Source of the DNA: Opitutaceae bacterium
Lineage (GTDB): Bacteria; Verrucomicrobiota; Verrucomicrobiia; Opitutales; Opitutaceae
Length of the DNA stretch: 6,455 bases
Direction: 5' to 3'
Assembly: GCA_031254955.1 (NCBI GenBank)
Contig: JAIRTK010000460.1
Coordinates: forward strand, 1 to 6,455
Shown: positions 1-4,165 of the stretch, piece after piece
How the letters are laid out: every line of letters begins with the position of its first letter
Numbering within the stretch: position 1 is the first letter of the stretch
Position numbers and translations under genes: made by a program
The notes under the pieces: model-generated
What the model was told of the DNA's origin: nothing
Databases searched by the model: none
The model's input: the letters and a program-made list of their open reading frames with translations, nothing else

Positions 1-1122
1 CAATGATGTCGCTGACGGCGCGGTGGCGGCGAAGGCACGCTGGTAGAAGAGCCAGTTGTCGTCGCCGAGGCGCTCGTAGAAAACCTGCTGGTTGTGGGGC
101 GCGCCGGCGAGGACGCGGAACTCGTGCGCGATGCCGAGCGCGGCGAGTTTTTCGTGCAGCGCGCGGTTGGGGCGGACGAGCGGGCCGCAGACTTGGCGGA
201 TGCGGATACGATCGCGGATTTGCGCGGCGTTTTTCTCGGCGAGCGCGAGCGGGTGCGCGGCGCGGAAGCGGTCGGCATCGCCGCCGAAGACGTGCTGGAA
301 AATCGCGGTGTGGCGGTTTTCGAGAGTGGCGGCGTCAATGAGCGCGGCGTCAATCATCGAGACGGCGCCGAAGAGTCCGGGGTGCTTGAAGCCGAGGTGC
401 GCGGCGCCGAAGCCGCCCATCGAAAAGCCCTCGATGGCGCGGCCCTCGCGGGCGGCGATGGTGCGCCACGTGGCGTCAATGTGCGGGATGAGTTCGTGGA
501 TGATGACGGTCTCGACGGGGCGGCGCGCCGCGGCGGCGTCGCAATAAAAACTGTCCACCATGCCGTTGACAAAAACGACGAGCATGGACGGCGCCTTGCC
601 GGCGGCAATGGCGGCGCGGAGGCGCTCGCAAAAGCCGGGCGCGCCCCACTGCGAGCCGCCGAGACCGTGCAGCCAGTAGAGGACGGGGTAGCGCGCGGTG
701 GCGGCGGATTTTTCGCGGTAGCCGGGCGGCAGACAGATGAGATAACTGACTTTTTCGCCGGCGGCGGCGCTGTCGAAGGTATGGCGCTCAAGGCCGCTTG
801 CCGCCGCGTTGCCGGGCAGCGGCGTCACCCACGCCGGCACGGGTCGCGCCCGCACAGCGTCGCGTCCGGGCGCGCGCGGACGCTCCGGTTGGCGATGCCG
901 CTGGCGGTCGGTGGCGCTGGAGGCGATGGCGGTGGCGGGGATGGCGCTGGCAGGGGTGGCGCTGGCAGGGGTGGCGAGGTCGGGGGTGTTGTTGGCGTTG
1001 GTTACGGCGGCGCAGCCGGTGTCGCTGACGAGGGTGGCCAGCGCGGCGAGCGCGAGCGTGGCAAGCGTGGCGTGACGGATGCGGCGGTTGAGGAGGAGGG
1101 CGGGGCGCGGAGCGGGTTTCAT
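1..1122 (-). CDS. Exported alpha/beta-hydrolase esterase (PF00756, esterase D-like), 3' end outside window
   Basis: This is probably a carbohydrate-side-chain or related ester hydrolase acting outside the cytoplasm; the substrate is unknown. I translated it by hand from ATG at 1120-1122: 374 codons with no stop before position 1, so the C-terminus is missing. Residues 1-37 look like a secretion signal: arginines, an Ala/Leu/Thr-rich core, then Cys37 in a poor lipobox (DTGC). Residues 38-113 form an Ala/Pro/Thr/Arg-rich linker. The catalytic domain starts near 115: LPPGY at 131-135, oxyanion-type HGLGG at 152-156, nucleophile Ser234 in GFSMGG, and His343 in APHNQ. The usual acidic residue before the NRALH helix is not visible (CGPLVRPN at 312-319). 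An in-frame stop at 1195-1197 and lack of a better codon favour this start; no Shine-Dalgarno is seen. The enzyme class is well supported; feruloyl, acetyl or other specificity cannot be told. Confidence 0.88.
   Translation of the reverse strand, partial: MKPAPRPALLLNRRIRHATLATLALAALATLVSDTGCAAVTNANNTPDLATPASATPASAIPATAIASSATDRQRHRQPERPRAPGRDAVRARPVPAWVTPLPGNAAASGLERHTFDSAAAGEKVSYLICLPPGYREKSAATARYPVLYWLHGLGGSQWGAPGFCERLRAAIAAGKAPSMLVVFVNGMVDSFYCDAAAARRPVETVIIHELIPHIDATWRTIAAREGRAIEGFSMGGFGAAHLGFKHPGLFGAVSMIDAALIDAATLENRHTAIFQHVFGGDADRFRAAHPLALAEKNAAQIRDRIRIRQVCGPLVRPNRALHEKLAALGIAHEFRVLAGAPHNQQVFYERLGDDNWLFYQRAFAATAPSATSL
912..986. repeat. 15-bp degenerate tandem repeat inside the esterase linker
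   Basis: Five successive 15-bp units start at 912, 927, 942, 957 and 972. Units three and four are identical (tggcgctggcagggg) and the outer ones diverge. On the minus strand they encode five-residue Ala/Thr/Pro/Ser units (consensus near ATPAS) in the low-complexity linker between signal sequence and esterase domain. The period is a multiple of three, so copy-number change would alter linker length without breaking the frame. Confidence 0.75.
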
Positions 1123-1126
1123 CAAG

Positions 1127-1137
1127 GAAACGGTTTC
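1127..1137. promoter_or_regulatory. Small palindrome GAAAC-G-GTTTC at the esterase start, possible operator
   Basis: This is a perfect inverted repeat of two 5-bp arms around a single central base. It lies 5-15 bp upstream of the esterase ATG on the minus strand. Its core AACGGTT is identical to the core of the larger palindrome at 4046-4064 before the GH88/GH105 operon, and both are centred on one base. A repressor bound here would block transcription or initiation. An 11-bp palindrome can occur by chance, so confidence is low. Confidence 0.3.
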
Positions 1138-1297
1138 GCAATAATGACGCGCGGGCGGACGCCGGGTTTCGCGCGGGCGAGGCTGGCGGGGCGGTCAACC
1201 AGCTTTTCCGCCAGCGCGATGTTTATGTGGTGTGTGGTGCGGTGCGTCCAGAAAAGCGAATGTCGTTCGGCATTGGTATTACCCAAACCGAGGTTAC

Positions 1298-1319
1298 GCG
1301 CTGCGTAGCTGCGCAGTGC
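1298..1319. repeat. Imperfect 22-bp palindrome in intergenic DNA
   Basis: The sequence around 1298-1319 (centre TAGCTG) reads as its own reverse complement at 18 of 22 positions, with the inner 16 bp broken by only one mismatched pair. It sits between the esterase and the 10-bp repeat array. It could be a binding site or part of a dispersed repeat; nothing here decides between these. Confidence 0.4.
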
Positions 1320-1360
1320 CTGGCCTTGCGTCGAGCCGGATTTGGCTTGATCCCTCTTTC

Positions 1361-1420
1361 TCCATTCATGTCCATTCGCGTCCATTCATGTCCGTCCGCG
1401 TCCATTTGTATCCATTCACG
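1361..1420. repeat. Six-copy 10-bp tandem repeat (consensus tccattcatg)
   Basis: Six 10-bp units lie exactly in register: tccattcatg, tccattcgcg, tccattcatg, tccgtccgcg, tccatttgta, tccattcacg. The period is close to one helical turn. On the minus strand the array translates as the MDxNGHEWT-like pattern that I recall as a common spurious peptide in repeat-rich Verrucomicrobiota and Planctomycetota genomes. This suggests a dispersed intergenic repeat family rather than a gene. The array itself is directly visible; its genome-wide dispersal is recollection and inference. Confidence 0.85.
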
Positions 1421-1476
1421 GTTAAAAACGCATTTCTAACAGTTCCCTTTATCTTTCTCCACCAGCGGCACCGCAC

Positions 1477-1530
1477 GGAGGGAAAAGAAGAAAGAGAAAG
1501 AATAAAGAGGAAGAGGAAAGAAAGCGGGGA
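1477..1530 (+). other. Polypurine tract
   Basis: The plus strand is almost purely A/G for 54 bases, interrupted by T at 1503 and C at 1525. Its stretch 1484-1501 is an exact reverse complement of 3856-3873 in the other intergenic region. Such tracts can form triplex structures. No gene or promoter is apparent in it, and the shared stretch is low-complexity, so chance similarity is possible. Confidence 0.6.
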
Positions 1531-1615
1531 CGCGGTTTGAAGTGTGCCCGGCGGAGGGGGCGGAGGGAGGCGGATTGCTTGACGATGGCGCGGCGCGGGA
1601 TGAGGTTCCGGTCTC

Positions 1616-1765
1616 ATGACCGCGACCACGATGCCCGGCGATTACCGCCTGCCGGACGCCACGGGGCGCGCAGTGGGAAATTTATTGCTGGAAGGGTATT
1701 TGTTTTCCTACTGGATTGACCATGCGACGCGGAAAGCGCGCATGGTCGAAATCGTGAAAGTCTGA
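1616..1765 (+). CDS. Possible 49-residue small protein, unknown function
   Basis: An ATG at 1616 opens a 49-codon frame ending in TGA at 1763-1765. An in-frame TGA at 1601-1603 excludes an upstream extension. A GAGG at 1602-1605 lies ten bases before the ATG, the only Shine-Dalgarno-like motif seen before an uncoupled start in this window. The peptide looks protein-like: a short polar N-terminus, then NLLLEGYLFSYWIDH (22-36) and a final strand-like RMVEIVKV (42-49). The pattern of a Y-x-x-x-Y-W-I-D hairpin followed by a hydrophobic strand resembles the C-terminal half of RelE/ParE-fold toxins, so it could be a toxin remnant. It may equally be an independent lineage-specific small protein or a chance frame. 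It lies 75 bp upstream of argD on the same strand. Confidence 0.4.
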   Translation: MTATTMPGDYRLPDATGRAVGNLLLEGYLFSYWIDHATRKARMVEIVKV

Positions 1766-1803
1766 AATCGTCCGCCACTTTTCCGCACCGCGTCCCTTGT
1801 TCC

Positions 1804-1838
1804 CATTCCGCATTCTACAATCCGCATTCCGCATTTTC
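1804..1838. repeat. Period-7 tandem repeat abutting the argD start
   Basis: Five 7-bp units run in register: cattccg, cattcta, caatccg, cattccg, cattttc, ending two bases before the argD ATG. The array therefore forms the entire immediate leader of argD. Its complement encodes the NADCRMRN-type pattern that I recall as a frequent spurious peptide in repeat-rich genomes. A TACAAT hexamer at 1816-1821 resembles a -10 box but is part of the repeat and has no good -35 partner. Confidence 0.75.
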
Positions 1839-1840
1839 CC

Positions 1841-3034
1841 ATGTCCACCGCCGAACTCTACGACGCCTATGTCTTGAAAAACTACGGACGCGCCCCGCTC
1901 ACGCTCGTGCGCGGCGAAGGCGCCCATGTCTGGGACGACGAGGGCCGGCGTTATCTCGATTTCAGCACGGGCATCGCCGTGACCTCCGTCGGTCACGGCC
2001 ATCCGCACTGGGTCGCCGCCGTGCGGCGCCAGGCCGCCGAGCTTGTCCATGTCAGCAACCTCTATCGCAACCCCCGCCAGGGCGAGCTTGCCCGTCGCCT
2101 CGTCGGGCGCGCCGGGCCGGGTCGCGTTTTTTTCTGCAACAGCGGCACCGAGGCCAACGAAGCCCTCATCAAGCTCTCCCGCCTCCACGGCATGAAAAAA
2201 TCCGGCGGAGAGGAAGGCCGCTGCCACAAAGTCATTTGCGCCAAAAACGCCTTTCATGGCCGCACCTTTGGCGGCATGAGCGCCACGCCGCAGGAGAAAA
2301 TCCAGAAAGGCTTCCGTCCGCTCGTGCCCGGCTTCGTCTTCGGCGAACTCAACAACCTCGCCAGCTTCGAGGCGCTCATCGACGACCGGACCGCCGCCAT
2401 TTTTGTCGAAACCATCCAGGGCGAAAGCGGGATCAACCCCTGCACGCCGGAGTTTCTGCGCGGCCTGCGCGCGCTCTGCGACCGCCATGATCTCCTCCTG
2501 CTTCTCGACGAGGTGCAATGCGGCCTCGCCCGCACCGGCAGGTTTTACGCCTTCGAGCACGCCGCCGGCGTGCGGCCCGACGCCATCGGCATGGCCAAGG
2601 GACTCGGCGGCGGCTTTCCCATCGGCGCCATGTGGCTGGACGAGAAACACGCCGGGCTTTTCCATCCCGGCTCGCACGGCTCGACCTTTGGCGGCGGCTC
2701 GCTCGCCTGCGCCGCCGCGCTCGCCACGCTCGACATCATCGAACGCGAGAACCTGCTGGAGAAAGTCGCCGCGCAAAGCGTCCCGTGGCACGCCGCGCTG
2801 CGCGGGCTGGTCGCGGAGTTTCCCGCGCGGCTCCGCGAAGTCCGCGGCCTCGGCTATCTCGTCGGCCTGCAACTCGCCGGCGATCCCGCGCCCTATGTCG
2901 CCGCGCTGCGCGAGGCCGGGATGCTGGTCCCGACCGCGGGCAACAACGTCATCCGCCTCCTCCCGCCGCTCACCGCGACCGTGGACGAACTGGCCACGTC
3001 CGTGGCGCTTCTGCGCCGCGTCCTGTCAGCGTGA
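1841..3034 (+). CDS. argD: Acetylornithine aminotransferase (class III PLP aminotransferase)
   Basis: It catalyses reversible transamination between N-acetylornithine plus 2-oxoglutarate and N-acetylglutamate semialdehyde plus glutamate, the fourth step of arginine synthesis, in the cytoplasm. At 397 residues it is full family length. Visible motifs in order: NSGTEANE (100-107) binding the PLP phosphate; FHGRTFG (138-144) with the ring-stacking Phe; ETIQGESG (190-197); DEVQ (223-226), whose Asp pairs with the pyridine nitrogen; Lys253 in AKGLGGG as the Schiff-base lysine; and the GSTFGGGSLACAAA segment. Nothing essential is missing. The ATG at 1841 begins exactly where homology-like sequence begins; there is no Shine-Dalgarno. 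It stands alone: no other arg gene is next to it, and the downstream gene is convergent. Succinyldiaminopimelate or succinylornithine transaminase activity is possible in this family, but ArgD is the best call. Confidence 0.96.
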   Translation: MSTAELYDAYVLKNYGRAPLTLVRGEGAHVWDDEGRRYLDFSTGIAVTSVGHGHPHWVAAVRRQAAELVHVSNLYRNPRQGELARRLVGRAGPGRVFFCNSGTEANEALIKLSRLHGMKKSGGEEGRCHKVICAKNAFHGRTFGGMSATPQEKIQKGFRPLVPGFVFGELNNLASFEALIDDRTAAIFVETIQGESGINPCTPEFLRGLRALCDRHDLLLLLDEVQCGLARTGRFYAFEHAAGVRPDAIGMAKGLGGGFPIGAMWLDEKHAGLFHPGSHGSTFGGGSLACAAALATLDIIERENLLEKVAAQSVPWHAALRGLVAEFPARLREVRGLGYLVGLQLAGDPAPYVAALREAGMLVPTAGNNVIRLLPPLTATVDELATSVALLRRVLSA

Positions 3035-3038
3035 GGAG

Positions 3039-3051
3039 GCGCCGCCGGCGC
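3039..3051. terminator. Short GC hairpin between convergent genes, weak terminator candidate
   Basis: The arms gcgcc (3039-3043) and ggcgc (3047-3051) pair around a 3-base loop, inside the 18-bp gap between the argD stop and the stop of the opposing membrane-protein gene. The position suits a shared bidirectional terminator. The stem is only 5 bp and no U-run follows on either strand, so this is a weak candidate. Confidence 0.3.
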
Positions 3052-3052
3052 G

Positions 3053-3478
3053 TCAGTTGAAGACGCCGCCGAGCTTGTTCTGGATAAACGCGCCGATGAG
3101 CGGAAACGGTTTTTCCTTGCCGCCGATCGCCACAATGAAGCCGATGATCCAGCACACAAAAAGGAAAGTGCCGGCGACGCCGATGAGAATCCAACCGAGG
3201 ATGCTGATGATCCAACCGAGGAAGGGAATGAGCGCGACGATGAACAGCACAACGCTCACAATGCTCAGCGCGAAGGAGGCGATGATCAGTCCGAGCATCT
3301 GACGCAGATGAAACGCGCCGAGCTTGGTCTTTTTGTTACTGTGCAGCACGACCGCGACGATGAAGCCAAAGATTGTCAGATAGCTGAGGATGGCGACCGT
3401 CTTGTCTTCGGTGGAGGTTTCCACTGGAGTTGCCGGCGCGGGCGGAGGGGTGGGCGGAGGGGTGTTGGATTCTTCCAT
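3053..3478 (-). CDS. DUF4870 (Tic20-like) small membrane protein
   Basis: This is a 141-residue inner-membrane protein of unknown function. Residues 1-25 are a Pro/Thr-rich cytoplasmic-looking tail, a common N-terminus in this family. Hydrophobic spans are at about 27-46, 62-84 and 86-117. Between the first two spans lies KLGAFHLRQMLG (52-63), matching the conserved FHxRQ signature of DUF4870 (PF09685, grouped with Tic20-like proteins). The C-terminus (KEKPFPLIGAFIQNKLGG) fits the family's short terminal helix. The start at 3478 gives the typical tail; no Shine-Dalgarno is present. It is convergent with argD and faces away from the GH88/GH105 operon, so no functional link to either is implied. 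Family assignment is confident; no biochemical role is established that I can state. Confidence 0.9.
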   Translation of the reverse strand: MEESNTPPPTPPPAPATPVETSTEDKTVAILSYLTIFGFIVAVVLHSNKKTKLGAFHLRQMLGLIIASFALSIVSVVLFIVALIPFLGWIISILGWILIGVAGTFLFVCWIIGFIVAIGGKEKPFPLIGAFIQNKLGGVFN

Positions 3479-3497
3479 GATCGAGGGTGGGTTGAAT

Positions 3498-3527
3498 ATT
3501 TTATTGCGAACAGGCCTCTGTTTGCAA
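3498..3527 (-). promoter_or_regulatory. Sigma-70-like promoter for the DUF4870 gene
   Basis: On the minus strand, TTGCAA (3522-3527) as -35 and TAAAAT (3498-3503) as -10 are separated by 18 bp; the -10 is five of six bases to consensus. This is the most A/T-rich spot upstream of the gene and would give a leader of roughly 10-15 bases before the ATG at 3478. The -35 lies within an 8-bp palindrome TTTGCAAA (3521-3528), which could double as a protein-binding half site. Confidence 0.5.
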
Positions 3528-3592
3528 AGTGCGAAGCTTGGGAAAGACTGGTTTGCACGTTTTTTACGTCAAGCATTCATTTGCGATGCGGT

Positions 3593-3743
3593 GTGACAGG
3601 GAGGCGAGAGGGCTGGGAGGGAGAGGCGAGGGGGCGAGGGAAGGGGAGAATGAGGGAAGGGGAGAATGAGGGAGGCGGGAGGAGGTGCTGTGGCTGTGTG
3701 GCGAGGATGCGGGGAGGAGAGGGGGGAGGCGGAGGGAGGAGGG
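3593..3743 (+). other. G-rich purine-skewed intergenic stretch with G-quadruplex potential
   Basis: The plus strand is dominated by GGGAGG/GGCGAGG words with few pyrimidines. At 3711-3743 four runs of at least three G (GGGG, GGGGGG, GGG, GGG) are separated by loops of 6, 7 and 4 bases, which meets the usual pattern for a G-quadruplex. No convincing gene is present: translations in all frames are low-complexity Gly/Arg/Glu strings. The role is unknown. Confidence 0.55.
3636..3667. repeat. Perfect 16-bp tandem duplication
   Basis: The unit gagggaaggggagaat occurs twice without a mismatch at 3636-3651 and 3652-3667, followed by a partial third start. Identity of the copies suggests a recent slippage duplication within the G/A-rich stretch. 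Confidence 0.9.
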
Positions 3744-3770
3744 TCAATTCAAAGTCGAGTCACCCCAGAA

Positions 3771-3803
3771 CGCTCGCGCAAGGAGCGGCGGCGTCCCGCC
3801 GCC
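3771..3803. repeat. Two adjacent hairpins, possible dispersed REP-like element
   Basis: Hairpin one pairs cgctc (3771-3775) with gagcg (3783-3787). Hairpin two pairs ggcggcg (3787-3793) with cgccgcc (3797-3803) around a 3-base loop. They meet at 3787. Plus-strand translation gives an ARxRSGGVPPP-like string that I recall from repeat families in related genomes, suggesting a mobile or dispersed intergenic repeat. It is not placed at a gene end, so a terminator role is unlikely. Confidence 0.5.
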
Positions 3804-3847
3804 CTCCAAACTCCATCCCCCCATCGTCCTCGCTCCGTGTTTTTGCA

Positions 3848-4008
3848 TTCTTTCCTCTTTCTCTTTCTTCTTTCTCCCCACCCTCCCCCCATTTTTCATT
3901 CCCCGTTTTTCGCCCCTTCCCCCGTTTCGCTCCCTGACGAAAGAGAAAAGAGAACGGAAAACGGAAGAGAGAACGAGAACGAGTAAGAGAACGAATAGGA
4001 GAACGAGT
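3848..4008. other. Pyrimidine tract followed by purine tract
   Basis: From 3848 to about 3935 the plus strand is almost all C/T, with 3848-3879 purely so; from 3936 to 4008 it becomes almost all A/G. Part of one tract is complementary to the other: 3855-3867 pairs with 3939-3952 with one bulged base, so an imperfect long-range stem is possible. No gene is supported here. The arrangement could adopt triplex or cruciform-like forms; the role is unknown. Confidence 0.55.
3971..4006. repeat. Hexamer tandem repeat (consensus gaacga)
   Basis: Six 6-bp units lie in register: gaacga, gaacga, gtaaga, gaacga, atagga, gaacga. Every second unit is an exact gaacga, so the array also reads as three 12-bp units. 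It is within the purine tract, some 40 bp before the operator-like palindrome upstream of the GH88/GH105 gene. Confidence 0.8.
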
Positions 4009-4045
4009 CGCCTTGGGAAAGATGCCCGGAAGCGGGGCGGTTATC

Positions 4046-4064
4046 TTTTGCAACGGTTGCAAAA
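4046..4064. promoter_or_regulatory. Perfect 19-bp palindromic operator candidate (LacI/GalR type)
   Basis: The sequence ttttgcaacggttgcaaaa consists of two perfect 9-bp inverted arms around a single G, in a stretch otherwise made of G/C or simple repeats. It is further enclosed by gggcgg (4035-4040) and ccgccc (4067-4072), giving nested symmetry over 38 bp. TGCAA-type half sites around a CG-containing centre are typical of LacI/GalR-family sugar repressors. It lies about 100 bp upstream of the GH88/GH105 start, where an operator or promoter region is expected. A matching -35/-10 pair is not clear, and no regulator gene is in the window. Confidence 0.65.
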
Positions 4065-4165
4065 CGCCGCCCGTGACACCCCGCCTGCTTTGCCGCAGTC
4101 CTGATGCCGTCCGGGGTTCCCCGCTCTCCCAAGCGCCTCTCCTCAAGAACCCCGCACCGCTTTTC

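Noticed and set aside
94..1308. Long plus-strand open frame of about 404 codons
   Set aside because: It lies opposite the esterase gene, whose minus-strand translation contains clear catalytic motifs. The plus-strand product is a Gly/Ala/Arg/Glu-rich string without domains, a usual by-product of high-GC coding DNA.
1122..1405. Minus-strand small frames beginning MDANGHEW and MDADGHEW
   Set aside because: Their starts lie in the 10-bp tandem array, so the peptide pattern comes from the repeat; the rest shows no domain or codon signal of a gene.
1361..1420. CRISPR array
   Set aside because: Units are only 10 bp, contiguous and degenerate, with no unique spacers and no cas gene nearby.
1579..1607. 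Promoter with TTGACG -35 upstream of the 49-residue frame
   Set aside because: The -35 match is good, but no acceptable -10 hexamer lies 16-18 bp downstream in the GC-rich sequence.
1682..2872. Long minus-strand open frame of about 396 codons opposite argD
   Set aside because: argD is complete and carries all class III aminotransferase motifs. The antisense product has no recognisable features and starts within the repeat-rich leader.
4013..4047. Promoter from TTGGGA and TATCTT upstream of the GH88/GH105 gene
   Set aside because: Spacing is 23 bp and both hexamers are poor; not a credible sigma-70 promoter.
3666..4104. Several plus- and minus-strand frames of 100-170 codons in the gap upstream of the GH88/GH105 gene
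   Set aside because: All are low-complexity (Arg/Glu/Ser/Phe) translations of purine or pyrimidine tracts, overlap each other in different frames, and lack any motif.
4013..4165. N-terminal extension of the GH88/GH105 frame from TTG 4013
   Set aside because: The extension would translate the 19-bp palindrome and repeat-like DNA. It has no family similarity or signal peptide, and Met at 4166 gives the normal family length.
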